Assembly: GCA_002633005.1 (NCBI GenBank)
Contig: NMRA01000027.1
Location: 597,265-657,264 of the forward strand
Direction of reading: 5' to 3'
Length of the DNA stretch: 60,000 nucleotides
Origin: Phoronis australis
Lineage: Eukaryota; Phoronida; Phoronidae
How positions within the stretch are numbered: position 1 is the first letter of the stretch; each line of letters starts with the position of its first letter. This document shows positions 36,611 to 47,368 of this stretch, piece after piece. The notes under the pieces were generated by a model. The model saw only the letters and a program-made list of their open reading frames with translations, did not search any database and was not told the origin of the DNA. Both the position numbers and the translations under genes were made by a program.

Positions 36611-36665
36611 TTAAAACACGACACCACGAGACGGCGCTCTCCTAGGAAGTAAACTTTGAACTTTG

Positions 36666-36735
36666 ATGCTGTACAAGAACATGAATTCTGCAGTTTCCAC
36701 TATTCTCCAGGGACAAACTCGAATACCTGCACAAG
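36666..36735 (+). CDS. ECH1: ECH1 exon 1 (start, presequence)
   Basis: It encodes MLYKNMNSAVSTILQGQTRI then PAQ, with donor GTTAGT after one base of the next codon. The segment is basic, hydroxylated and free of acidic residues, as in mitochondrial presequences. A second Met pair in exon 2 (MMSSVKEVKF) could start a form without it. Confidence 0.85.
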
Positions 36736-39700
36736 GTTAGTATGCCTCATATAAAACTGGAAAAATTGCCAAGATAAATGACGGTCCTGAACCAGCCAAC
36801 TAAGGTTTCTGATGTATGGAATGACTGCCACCATCAGTCGTTGCCCAGGTTGTCCAGGCTAGCCAGAGGCAGAGAGACCTGGGCCTGGGCCGCCTGGGTT
36901 ATGTTTCTAATCAGTCTAATCTGCTTATTTTACTCTAAGTTGCCGAAATCGAACTGGAATTTGTTTTAACATTTTACATTTTACTTTGTGCAAAAGAAAC
37001 TTCTTTATACATTCTTGTTAACATCTGGATTTCTGTTGATTGGAACTAGTCATGGGTTTTGTTTTTGGCATAATAAAACTCTGACAGAATTCTTACTTTA
37101 TTTTGCTATGAATTTTCTTAATCTTAATGTTAGTGGAGAAATTTGAAAAAAAAATTCACTTTTCAGCCATATCGTGTGATAAATAAGTGAAAAATTACCG
37201 TCATATGGTAAGTCCTGTTTCTAGGCTTACTAAGCTTGACTAGATGGGTAAATAAATTGAGTTACTTTACCAGATGCCGAGATGGTAATTTTTAAGTTTG
37301 ATTAAAATTGACTTTAATCATATTTATTGCAAATTTCTTCTTTCAGTGTTTTCTATTGGGGTCAGGATGATGAGCTCTGTGAAAGAGGTCAAGTTTGAAA
37401 CAATAGAAGTGAGCCGACCGCGAGAGTTTGTTGCTGAAGTGAAGCTGAACCGTCCTGCCAAATTGAACTCTATGACTAGAGCATTCTGGGCGTAAGTCTG
37501 GAAAGCTCAATTGAATTTATTTAGTACAGACTAGGCAATGCTGCTGGTACTATTTTAGTCACATCCAAGCTATGTTCAACAGTGGCAGTGTGTGGTAAAA
37601 TCTCAATAGTTTAAGACACATGAATTTTTATTATATATGTTTATCCACTCATGCATTGATGTAGCTGTGGTGTAGAATTTAAAACCAATCAATGTGGTGA
37701 TGCTACATATACTTTATTGAAAACTTTAAAAAACAAAATTTCATTTGTCTGACATGTTTTCCTAGTTTGGTGAGACTTTCCTAGAGATGATTAAATAAGT
37801 TTTAGTTCAAATTTAAGCTACTAAAAATAACGCCCAAAATAGTTGAATTGCTTGTTTCTAAAACTTGGTGTAAGCACCGATCTTGTCGGAGTAAAATAAT
37901 AAAATTTTCAATGTCACAATATGAAGTATTTTTACTGTTCTTCATGGGATATTTATTACCTATCCAACTTGTTTCAGAAGATGAATTAGGTGAATTATTT
38001 GTTTTGAGGAACATCAGCCTTTTGTAAAGGTCACTTTTGCGCAGTCTCACTTTTTATGCGCCCACTTTCTGGGAGTCCATCTCAGGTGTCTGGCGTCTGC
38101 AGTTGTGTCTCCTAAATCCCTCACAGAATCTTGATGAGATTTGGCAGATGTGTTTCTATGAAGCTGACAACGGAAGACGAATTTCGAATCTCTCTGACTA
38201 CCGGTGTGCCCCCTAGTGGCAATTTTACCTCTATCTTCGGAGGTCCTAAAAAGATTTTCTTAAAATTTGGCAGTTAGGCATCTATTAGTGAGATGATGCC
38301 ATCCTCCTGTTTTCGGACTGATTTGAGGTACTTTGCACCTCTTAGTGGCCATTTTTACCGTTTTCGAGTCTGTGTTTTGGCATTTGCCCTTCCATCAACC
38401 AAACCGCTCTAGGGATGATTTTGAAAATTGCCATTATGTAACTGTGAAAGGGCGGCTGACTACTACTGTGGCGCCTCCTAGTGGCAATTTTGTTTGTTCT
38501 TGCGCCCGTGGCTGTATTTCCTAAACACTCTATAGAATATTTATTCGTTGAATTTTGGTGGTGTATTTATATTAAGTTAACAACAGAGAACAATGGCTTT
38601 CAGACCGATCAGACTACCATTGTGCCCCCTTGTGACATTTTAGTTTTTTACATTTACCTCAGTCTGTATCTTCAAAGGTCGTCAACAGATTTTCATAAAA
38701 TTTGGCAGATGGGCATCTATTAGTGAGGAGATGCGATCATCTGGTTTTCGGTTGAATTTGAGACATTTTGTGCCACACTGTGGTCATTTTTACTGTTTTC
38801 GACCAAACCACCCGAAGGATAATTGTGGAAATTGGCATGTATGTTCTTAATGTAAAGAGGAAGGATGACGACGATTTTCCAATGACCTCGACTACTGTGG
38901 CGCCTCTTAGTGGCAGTTTGTTTACACCAGTGGCCGTATCTCCTGAACCCTCTGCAGCATCTTTGAATTTTGCTGGTGTATTTATATGAAGTTAACAATA
39001 GAGGATGGTGACTTTCGGATGAATCGGACTACCATGGTGCCCCCTAGTTCCAATTTTAGTTTTTTATGTTTACCTCTGTATCTTCAAAGGTCGTCAACGG
39101 ATTGTCATAAAATTTGGCAAATGAAGCATCTATTAGTGAGTTGATGATATCCTTCGGTTTTTGGTTTGATTCGTGGTATTTTGCGCCACCTCTTGGTCAT
39201 TTTTTTACTGTTTTCGAGTCCTATTATTTAGCGTCTGCTCCTCTGTCAACCAAACCACTATAAGGATGGTTGTGGAAATTGGCATGCATGTTCCTAATGT
39301 GAAGAGGAAGTCTGTTGATGATTTTCCAACGACTTCACCTACTGTGACGCCTCTTAGTAGCAGTTTTGTTTTTTCGCCTATAGCCTCCTAGTGGCAATTT
39401 TTTGTTTTCCTCGGTTTCTCAGAAGTTCATTGATGGATTTTTTGAAAATTGGTAAATAGCTTTCAAATTGATGAAACATAGAAGTTTTCAGATGGATTCA
39501 ATGTATTTTGCGCCATCTAGTGGCCATTTTCGTGTTCCAAATAAAGACCCCTAGAAGCACACCGTTTGTTGTGTATTTGTGGGCGCATTTCAACACTCTG
39601 CATTACTCTTGTTTCAAAATCTTATATGGTGAGGCCCGAGCATAACTCGTGACTGAGCAGCAGAACCCAAGTCATGTTCTCATTGTTCATTATTCCAGTG

Positions 39701-42700
39701 AGTTTCCAGTCTGCTTTGATGCTTTGTCTGCTGATGAAGACTGTCGTGTCGTCATAGTAACAGCTGCTGGAAAACACTTTACAGCAGGTTTGTTTTAGAT
39801 CAGTAGTAAGTTCGTTATTTATTGTAAGATTGCGAGTTGTTGTCATAAATCATTTTTCTCTGCTAGTCTTTTCTGTAGTTTTCAATAATTCACCTTAGTG
39901 GTCAATTTTAACATTTTGTGGTTTCCAAGTTTCCACAAAATGTGACTGTTATAAGCTGTGGTGCTTGGGTTGCATTCAGTGGTTTTTTGTGGTGCGTAAA
40001 TAACACAAGCAATGTTCAATTTCAAACCTTTTGTGTATGTTTCGAATACCATTAGCCTCATAACTCAGCTCACAGCAAGGAAGTTAAAGGCTTTTATACC
40101 TGTGGGATTCAAATGAGCAAGTTGAAACGCACTGTTTACTCATAACATAATGTGTTCCGACCAATTCTTTCTGATTGATTGCCATAGCATTGTTTTCTTT
40201 CTAAGTTTTTCTGATAGACTCCTTTTTCTGTCAGTAGTTTGTGCAAAAGACATGAGGTACACAACATTTTTGCATCATTACTTTCATTGTTGTTCAGACA
40301 CGTAGTTGCCCACAATTTCTATGTTTGTAAATATTAGGGGTTTAACCCTTGTCTTTTTCAAGGCTTGGACTTGCAAGATGCCATGGAGACGGGTATTGGC
40401 TCGACAGCTGAGGATGTGGGACGACAAGCTATGAAGCTCAAGAAACTCATTGCTTCTTACCAAAACACATTCACATCGATAGAGAGGGTAATGCCGTTTT
40501 ATGTTCACTTGGCAATTTGGCCGATTTCATCTGTGGCGTTGCCATCATTTTTCAAATGCATTGTGGGTCGGTTGTCAGCTGGTAAATATCCACTGACGTC
40601 ATAGATAACTCGGTGACGTGTAAACTGTGTGACCAAAAACAACGCTTTCCACTTGAACAGAAACCACAGATCTACTGGAACTTGCTGTTTAGCGCGAGTA
40701 CGACAAAAAGAGATTGAATGGAAACCTCAAAATGCATTGAGCAAGCCCATAGATTGGCAAATGTTTTGCGTGACAGATTTTCGATGATCCAATCACCGTG
40801 ATCTTACCATCTATAAACCAAGTTACTTGTCCACAAGTTATTTGTGATGTCACTGCATGTTTACGAGCTTCCAATTCTCCCACGATGCACTTAAACAGAA
40901 CAACTGATCTATATCTTTTATTTAGACCAATTGCTTTTATAAAACCGAGTCAGAACAAATATTTCTGAAAATTAATTAAATGTCACTTGAGAAAAAATGA
41001 AGACTGTGGGAATATTCATATAACCGCAAGTTACTGAGAAAATTTCTATAAATTATTTCTGGACTTGGATATGAAGACAGTTAGTTAGCTAAACTCTGTT
41101 CAGCAATTGGGAAGTGGGAGCAGGCATATATACAGCGTCCGTCCTGGGCGTCCAAATGGACTCCTTAGCACTAATCTGGATGCCCTGGCTAGGATGCCCA
41201 ATGTAACATTTGGATGCCCACTGTCAATAAGAACCTTTCAAGTTTGGACTCACACATTGTCATGAATACTAGGAAGCCTCTGAAGGCTCACAGTGGGGGC
41301 TCTTTTTTCAAAGCAAGAAGAATTATACAATGTATATACAAAGTATATACAATGTTGCTATGCTCACACTTGGTTGGTAGCATTGTAAAGTCTTGGTCTA
41401 CATTTTTTTAGTAAAAATGCTCACTACAGAAGGCTGTTTTGTAAACTTAAATGTAAAAACCTTGGTCTATGCATTTTTTGTAAAAAAAATGTGTGTGTCT
41501 GGGGGGATTGCTGGGGGTGGGGGGTTTCACGTCAGAATCATGGATGCCCTGGAATATTGGGAACCCCATTTTGAACACCCTATTTTCAAAATCCTGGATA
41601 AAGGCCTGAGTGGGAGCGTCAGACCAAGTTTCTGTCTTAAGTCACTTTTCATGAAATAGCTCTCAGAAACCACTTCTGACTTGTGTAAGAAACAAGTCCC
41701 AGTTTATAAATTAAAAGATAGCTTTTTATTAGGTGTTACATGGCAGCTTTAAAATCTCACCAGTCAGTGACACAATATGGAGTACAGGTGGTGGTTGTCA
41801 TAGTCTGTGAATAGCTTATCAAATTAAGAGAGGGTAACCTCTCTACGTATTTGCACAACACTGAATAATAAGGGATCGTTCGAAATAAGTAGAATTGCTG
41901 AAAATTACGGTCGATTTTCCTAAGGAATAGAAAGTTAAGAACTCGTCAGAAATCAACTTGTGAATTATCAGAAAGACTGAGCTTTTGGCACTGATTTGCA
42001 TTTGAAAGTGTTTCGTCAGCAAATGTGTTGAAATTTAGCTAAAAATGGCATTTTGTTCGTATTGTTTTACACCTCGGTCACGTATAGCTACTGGTGTGTT
42101 AAGCACACCATAATGTACAATAGAAACTATTGTATTCTGAAAGTAAATCAGTTATTGTGTTTTAATTGAAAACTAAATGTTGCTGACTACATTCCTATGT
42201 GTTGGCCTCTCCAACCTGTCCAACTCAGTCCATGACAGTTTCATTGTAGTTGTATGTTACTTCAGACACGAAAGTGAATAACAGTTGATGTGCAAAATTT
42301 CAGAAGTAGGTCAGCGTTCTCAAATTGTAGAACAGATACTGTAAGTCTCACATCTTTTGAAGTCCTGTCACGTTTCAACAAATAATGTATTCACTGTTCA
42401 TTTCCGCCCTATTGAAAGTAAATATGTGCGTGCATGTGTGTATATTCTAAATCTTTAATGTTAATGGATGCTTGAAAATTATTAATCATGTGGCGCCAAT
42501 TTTTGTAAAATGTTCATCTTGCTTTGGCATGCATTTCTAAAAATAATCCTGAACTGCAAGTAACCTAAGCTTGTGTTTGGACTCTTATGTTCCTTCTATC
42601 AATATGCAAGGGACACATTCTCTGTTCATTTTCAAGTTATTAAAGTTATTAAAGTATACAGTCGTGTGTGCGGGTGTGTGTATATATTCTGAATCATCGG

Positions 42701-45700
42701 TGACTGAAAAAAAATTTAATTCATGCCTGAAAATTTATCATCACTTTTCCACCAATTTTTGTGAATATTTTCGTCTTGCTTTGGCATGCATTTCTAGAAA
42801 TAATCCTAAACTGCAGTCAACCTAAGCTTGTGTTTGGACTCTTCTATACCTAACATCATTATGCGTAAGACTGTGTCGTAGATTTTCGATTTACTCTTTA
42901 ACAACAGATGTCTCTCCTTTTTAAAGCAATTTCCCTCGGTCTTCATTTTGATGGCCAACATCTCTTTAACTTGTCACTGAAACAAAATAAAAAATCTGAG
43001 ACCCAGTTCCATCTGCTATAGACAATGAAGTAATTGTGCAAAATTTCATGGGAAGTGACCCTCACACTAACGGGAAATCGATGCTCAAAACTACTAACAG
43101 AATTCAAAATTAAAAGCTTTGGAAATGATCTATAAAGGTTTGCCACATAATTACAATTGATTGAAGTCGTCGTAAACAATTTGCATATTCGGCACATGGA
43201 TAATGCATTGAAATAAATGTCATAAGTAGCAATGAAAAATAAAGATGTAATTTTATAGAACACGTGACCATTATAAAATGTGGGAAAGAACCCTGTGGAC
43301 AGAGTGGGAACTGTAGAAAGAGAGAAAAAGAACCCTGTGGACAGAGTGGGAACTTAGTAAGCATTTTTTTTTAAAAGAGGGAAAGAACCCTGTCTACAAT
43401 GTCACATTCGAGCCACCTGCCCCAGCCCGTTTCATCAAGATGTTTAGATAGGATCGGACATTTTACGAACATTTGCTGGACTTTTGCTGACTGCATCGGC
43501 TTCATTACTGATATCTGATGTCAATTATTTCAGTGTAGGAAGCCTGTGCTGGCTGCTATACATGGTGCTTGTGTTGGAGGAGGAGTTGACCTAATTACAG
43601 CCTGCGATATCAGATATGGCACGTCAGATGCATTTATTCAAGTGAAAGTAAGAGGCATGGCTAACTATTTTAGTTTACCATCCAACCACATGAGTGCGCT
43701 GTTGTTTTTCACCTCTGCAACATATCTTGTTCTTACTTAACATCCTGAATGTTTTAGAACTGATTGAAGTGCATTTCCTGTGTACTTATAATTGCAGTAC
43801 AATTTCAATAATTTGTTAATAAGCTTTCTAATCTGGGACAAGAAGGTTCGTAAAAAAACAAAAAGTTTTGTCAGTGGGAGGAAGGGGACATTTTTCTTTT
43901 TGGTGAAGTACTTTTTAGTTTAGAAATTAATATTTTTAGGTGGCCAATCATATGACTTGGTGTCCGGTGTTCAGAAATGAATATTGTTATTTTAATTTAA
44001 TTCTAAGTAAAAGCTTCTTTTAGTATCAATCAGTAACTAATTTTCTTACCTCAACCTTTACTTAGTGTCCTCCATTCTAACTCCTATATCAAAAAACAAG
44101 AGTTTATCAACTAGTAAAAGTATATATTTTCTGAAAGAAAAAAGATCAGGGATTTGCTAGACATATGTGAAATGCTGTATAAATGGCCAATTTTTGTGAA
44201 TAAGTTTTGAGATCTCCTCAATACGATTTAAAACTCCTGACTTGATGGTACTTATGATGATTAAAGATTATTTTTGCACAGACAAAATGTTTTACTTGTT
44301 GATTCCATTCCTTATGTCAGTTGTACTTCCTCAGAGTATACCTGTCCCCACTCCCCCCTCTCCCCCCCCCCTCCTCCCCCTAGAGTACCCCTTTCCAGGG
44401 TATATGGAGATGTGCTGAATTTCTTTTTTGTTTGTGTAATCATGTAAAATTTCAACTTTGGCTGTGGAGTTGTAGGGTTTTTTGTAAAAAGTTGGGAGAC
44501 AAACCTGGTGCTCCTGGGAGGGTAAATTTTATTGATGTAAAGACTCTGTCCAGCTATAAACTTGCTAATATCCTCAAGCACAGCCTTTTCCAGAATTAGA
44601 TTGATAGGATCCCTCAGTAGAAATGGTTCTCTCTTTGATCTCATCTGTCACCCTCATCACAAGCACAGTGCCATCTGCTGGCTTTTGTGCCTACTACGTT
44701 AAAGTTTCCTCAAAGTCGAACAAACAGAATTCATAAAATTGTCAAATCTTCATTTTTCAAAACCTCGCTGTATTATTAAAAATATTTGAAGTTATTGATG
44801 ACAGTTGTACAGTATAAATTGAAAATTATGAAGTAGAGTTTTCTTTCTTTTTATTGTTGTTTAAAATTTTCTTAAAATAATATTTCACAGTTCTATCATA
44901 GTGCGTTCAAAACTGAAGACAGTTTGCCATACCTACATTCTAGGAGGTGGATATTGGCCTGGCTGCAGATGTGGGCACACTTCAGAGACTTCCTAAAGTA
45001 TTGGGCAATGACAGTCTGTCTAGAGAACTGTGTTATACCGCCAGGAAGATGTTTGCCGATGAAGCTCTCTCTTGTGGCCTGTTTAGGTAAGTTTCCATCT
45101 ACAGACTGTCACATAGACACTAAGCTTTCCTATCAACTGGAAATGTACTTTATTAAATTGTAAATCGGAACATTACTTCGTAATCTTTACAAAACAGGTC
45201 ATGAGCTGTTGTCATAAAATATGTAAACGCAACTATCTGCATTATAATGATGCCCCAGTGCCTGCTTATACGCTTATTTTGACCTTTTCAATACGAGCTT
45301 CTTTAGTATTGCAATACTGCACAAGTCACTATTTCACTGCTACAGGGGGTTGTTATGTAATGTTGACTCAGGTGTTTTGTGCAATGGGCCCAACCATGAG
45401 GTTTGTGCACATCTGATGCACTGCAAATGACATCGGGCCACCTGCACTGTTTTTTTTAATGTTGACTAATCGTGTCATTAGAGATCATTTTTTTGGGTGG
45501 TTTCACTAGCACTGTGCAGATTATATTCGCCACCATGGCAGGTGTGCTAAAATAATTTAACATACGGTTTACACCAAAGTTGTCTGTTAACGGGGTCAGA
45601 GATTATATTTTGAAAATGACAGTTTTGGGAACAAAAGTCTATTAAAAGTACCCTTTCTGCATGTGTTTGACAGAACTAATTGTGTCACTCTCCATAAAAT

Positions 45701-47368
45701 ACTGTAACCGTTAGCACATTCAACACCTTCTGCTTTATGGTATAATATTATAGGAACCATTTGTTTAACTGATTGAAAATATTAAGGTTTTGATGCCCAT
45801 TTCTCTGTAAAACGTGATATAAGTGTAAAAGAATTCAACATGGAAAATTTTGATAGTTATGATAAGTTCGGTCATCATTTGCTTTGTTTACAAGTCAGTC
45901 AACATGCCACATTGTTGCTGCGTACCAGGATGTACTCATTATGGTCTCACTGACAGAGGAACAACTGTCCCACTTGCCCGAGTGTACTGCGACACTGTCC
46001 TACTAGATAGTGACCTGAGCAGACAAACTGCTAACATCCCGCCGTGTGACTCCTTCACCACACACCTGGCACCTTCTAAATAGCTCCAATACTTTAGACA
46101 AGTCCACAAGAAACTTATCAAAGTTTAGCTCACCGATCTGTTCATTGAATGACGAACTGTCCTCTTTACTGGGTGTCGAACTGGGCCCGTATTCATTCCC
46201 ACTACTCAACATCGCAGCAGGGATGCTTACAGGCTCTGTGGGATAATGAGTACATCCCAGTAGGCAGCAACAGTGTGACATGTTAACTGACTCGTAAACA
46301 AAATCAAACGACAACCGAACTTACCACAACCAAGGTAGAACAATGACTGACTAGACTGCTCTCACAGTCAGACTATATGAAAAGAAATTGGTGCAAAATT
46401 CTTGCCTTCCAAAACGTCACTTCCGGGGTAGAGAACAAATAATTAATTAAATTACGAAAAGCTGTAATTAAGTAAAAAATTTGTCTGGGATAATTAACGA
46501 ATCTTATTTTTGCTAAAAATGACAAAAAGAAAGGTTGCCTTTGCCTTTAAATTTGAAAGTCGGCATTATAAGAATGTTACTGAAGGATTGTCTAATTTCT
46601 CTTTGCTTTAGTCGTGTCTTCCAGTCCAGAGAAGAGATGTATGAGGCTGCATTAGAAACAGCATCTCTCATCGCAGCCAAAAGTCCCATAGCTGTCCAGT
46701 GTACTAAAGAAAGCCTTGTTTACTCCCGGGATCACTCCGTGGCTGAAGGACTGAGTCATGTGGTATGTGATGGGCAGGTTACCATACCTTCACAGTTTTT
46801 ACTAACATTAAGACCACATACCTATTATCATCACTGTCAAAGTCAGCATGACTGCCATTGTTACTACAATCATCGTTAACATTATCACCATTAGCATCTT
46901 CATCATCACCACCATGACCATTGTCACCGTCGTTGTCCTCCTCATGATCATAGTTATGGTCATCAACATCATCATAAACATCCCCATTTTCATCCTCATC
47001 ATTGTTCTTCGTTGTCGTCGTCATCGTCATCATCATCATGCATGTTATGTTTGTCTCTCACAAGATGGCACTGCTATTCTTTATTTCCAATTTACACAAA
47101 GAATCTTTTTGAATAATTGCTTCTCTTCTGTTTCAATGGCTGCAGAATGTTTACAATTTGGAAGAATAATCCAAAGCCTGATGAACGTTTTTTCTTAGGA
47201 AGTTTGAAAGAATATTTTTGAAGTTAAGATACAGGTAATGTATACTAACAATCCGTTCACGTTTTTATTCAGGGTCTCATAAATCAAGGAATGCTACAGA
47301 GCGAGGACATTGCTAAAGCCGCCATGGCATTCATGGCGAAGAAAACACCGACATTCTCCAAGTTATAA
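36666..47368 (+). CDS. ECH1: ECH1, delta(3,5)-delta(2,4)-dienoyl-CoA isomerase, complete gene (8 exons)
   Basis: Role (family knowledge): ECH1 shifts the two double bonds of 3,5-dienoyl-CoA to 2,4-dienoyl-CoA in beta-oxidation of unsaturated fatty acids, in peroxisomes and mitochondria. Seen: exons 36666-36735, 37347-37491, 39699-39787, 40363-40487, 43534-43647, 44944-45086, 46612-46762 and 47273-47368 join in phase to 933 bases, 310 residues plus stop (human protein 328). The crotonase fold signatures GKHFTAG and HGACVGGG form the oxyanion hole. The three catalytic acids of rat ECH1 are kept with exact spacing: Asp in GGGVDL, Glu 20 later in VKEVD, Asp 28 later in LAADVG. The C-terminus TFSKL is a peroxisomal PTS1. 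An upstream in-frame TGA at 36657 supports the chosen start. Confidence 0.96.
36736..37346 (+). other. ECH1: ECH1 intron 1
   Basis: This 0.6-kb intron has GTTAGT/TTTCAG boundaries and no recognised content. Frame 36778-36969 is not supported. Confidence 0.85.
37347..37491 (+). CDS. ECH1: ECH1 exon 2
   Basis: It encodes VFSIGVRMMSSVKEVKFETI and onward to VKLNRPAKLNSMTRAFW. The LNRP-(A/N)K-x-N-(S/A)M block is the N-terminal crotonase signature. The donor is GTAAGT and the exon exits in phase 2. Confidence 0.95.
38206..38219 (-). promoter_or_regulatory. CTCF-type motif, exact match, reverse
   Basis: Minus strand CCACTAGGGGGCAC matches CCASYAGRKGGCRS fully, in array C. Confidence 0.5.
39510..39523 (-). 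promoter_or_regulatory. CTCF-type motif, exact match, reverse
   Basis: Minus strand CCACTAGATGGCGC matches the consensus fully, including the AGATGGCGC core shared by insect and vertebrate CTCF sites. It is the last unit of array C. Confidence 0.5.
39699..39787 (+). CDS. ECH1: ECH1 exon 3
   Basis: It encodes EFPVCFDALSADEDCRVVIV then TAAGKHFTA, with acceptor ATTCCAG and donor GTTTGT, and exits in phase 1. GKHFTAG supplies half of the oxyanion hole. Confidence 0.95.
39788..40362 (+). other. ECH1: ECH1 intron 3
   Basis: This 0.6-kb intron ends CTTTTTCAAG. Nothing else is recognised in it. Confidence 0.85.
40363..40487 (+). CDS. ECH1: ECH1 exon 4
   Basis: It encodes GLDLQDAMETGIGSTAEDVG and onward to SYQNTFTSIER, with donor GTAATG in phase 0. 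It corresponds to the GIDLMDM ... YQETFNVIER segment of mammalian ECH1. Confidence 0.95.
41501..41524 (+). other. G-rich tract, possible G-quadruplex
   Basis: Runs of 6, 5 and 6 G are separated by short loops on the coding strand. Confidence 0.4.
42424..42843. repeat. Diverged local duplication (~165 and ~185 bp)
   Basis: Both halves carry GTGTGTATAT(A)TTCT, CACCAATTTTTGT or GCGCCAATTTTTGT, CTTGCTTTGGCATGCATTTC and CCTAAGCTTGTGTTTGGACT in order, about 240 bases apart. Confidence 0.85.
43534..43647 (+). CDS. ECH1: ECH1 exon 5 (oxyanion hole and first catalytic Asp)
   Basis: It encodes CRKPVLAAIHGACVGGGVDL then ITACDIRYGTSDAFIQVK, with acceptor TTATTTCAG and donor GTAAGA, both phase 0. The Asp of GGGVDL is the equivalent of rat Asp176. 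Confidence 0.96.
44346..44380 (-). other. C-rich tract, G-quadruplex potential on the minus strand
   Basis: Four or more runs of 4-10 C lie within 35 bases. The template strand for ECH1 would be the G-rich one. Confidence 0.5.
44668..44681 (-). promoter_or_regulatory. CTCF-type motif, exact match, reverse
   Basis: Minus strand CCAGCAGATGGCAC fits CCASYAGRKGGCRS fully. It is not obviously within the array family. Confidence 0.45.
44944..45086 (+). CDS. ECH1: ECH1 exon 6 (catalytic Glu and Asp)
   Basis: It encodes EVDIGLAADVGTLQRLPKVL then GNDSLSRELCYTARKMFADE and ALSCGLF, with donor GTAAGT in phase 2. It carries the Glu and Asp corresponding to rat Glu196 and Asp204. Confidence 0.96.
45904..46083 (+). 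pseudogene. THAP N-terminus, left arm (truncated)
   Basis: MPHCCCVPGCTHYGLTDRG matches the first residues of the THAP frame at 28703 (minus), including the CVPGC pair. The rest lacks the CxxH half and ends after 60 codons. Confidence 0.6.
46003..46281 (-). pseudogene. THAP N-terminus, right arm (truncated)
   Basis: MSHCCCLLGCTHYPTEPVS is the same start in opposite orientation. It then runs into serine/acid-rich sequence (SSTPSKEDSSSFNEQ) without the second half of the zinc site. Confidence 0.55.
46612..46762 (+). CDS. ECH1: ECH1 exon 7
   Basis: It encodes RVFQSREEMYEAALETASLI and onward to KSPIAVQCTKESLVYSRDHS, ending LSHV, with acceptor TTGCTTTAG and donor GTATGT in phase 0. It matches the C-terminal helices that mediate ECH1 oligomerisation. 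Confidence 0.95.
46825..47043 (+). repeat. Degenerate (CAT/CAC)n trinucleotide repeat in ECH1 intron 7
   Basis: About 215 bases of CATCATCAC-like triplets occur with many interruptions. The long Met/Thr/Asp-rich open frames on both strands here are products of the repeat. The intron spans 46763-47272. Confidence 0.85.
47273..47368 (+). CDS. ECH1: ECH1 exon 8 (C-terminus, PTS1, stop)
   Basis: It encodes GLINQGMLQSEDIAKAAMAF then MAKKTPTFSKL and TAA at 47366-47368. Terminal SKL is the canonical peroxisomal import signal. Confidence 0.96.
   Translation, partial: GLINQGMLQSEDIAKAAMAFMAKKTPTFSKL

Larger units (their letters stand above)
38100..39600 (-). repeat. Array C, inverted copy of the array A/B family, in ECH1 intron 2
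   Basis: The same units run on the minus strand, with cores (plus-strand view GCGCCNCCTAGTGGCAATTTT) at about 38206, 38342, 38471, 38622, 38770, 38900, 39037, 39184, 39384 and 39510. The period is about 130-150 bases and the constant blocks are TTAAAATTTGGCA, CATCTATTAGTGAG and TCAACCAAACC. The open frames in this interval are repeat-borne. Confidence 0.8.
40488..43533 (+). other. ECH1: ECH1 intron 4
   Basis: This 3-kb intron contains a G-rich run (41501-41524), a diverged local duplication (42424-42843) and three short AGAACCCTGTGGACAGAGTG-like repeats at 43287-43395. No gene is recognised. Confidence 0.8.
43648..44943 (+). other. ECH1: ECH1 intron 5
   Basis: This 1.3-kb intron has a C-rich tract at 44346-44380 and a CTCF-type motif at 44668. 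Frame 44312-44644 on the minus strand is a chance frame through the C-tract. Confidence 0.8.
45861..46552. mobile_element. Fold-back THAP element in ECH1 intron 6
   Basis: Arms 45861-45943 and 46242-46324 are inverted repeats of about 83 bases (TAAGTTCGG ... GTTTAC(A/G)AGTCAGT ... GATGTACTCATTAT). Each contains an ATG and the start of the same THAP frame. The right arm continues to 46552 with sequence matching 28660-28965. The element looks like two 5' ends joined head to head, with a short unrelated middle. Confidence 0.7.
45087..46611 (+). other. ECH1: ECH1 intron 6 with THAP element insertion
   Basis: This 1.5-kb intron has its second half (45861-46552) made of a THAP-type element. 45087-45860 shows nothing recognisable. 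Confidence 0.8.

Noticed and set aside
46779-47039. Asp/Met-rich open frames on both strands
   Set aside because: Products of the degenerate CAT/CAC repeat in ECH1 intron 7.
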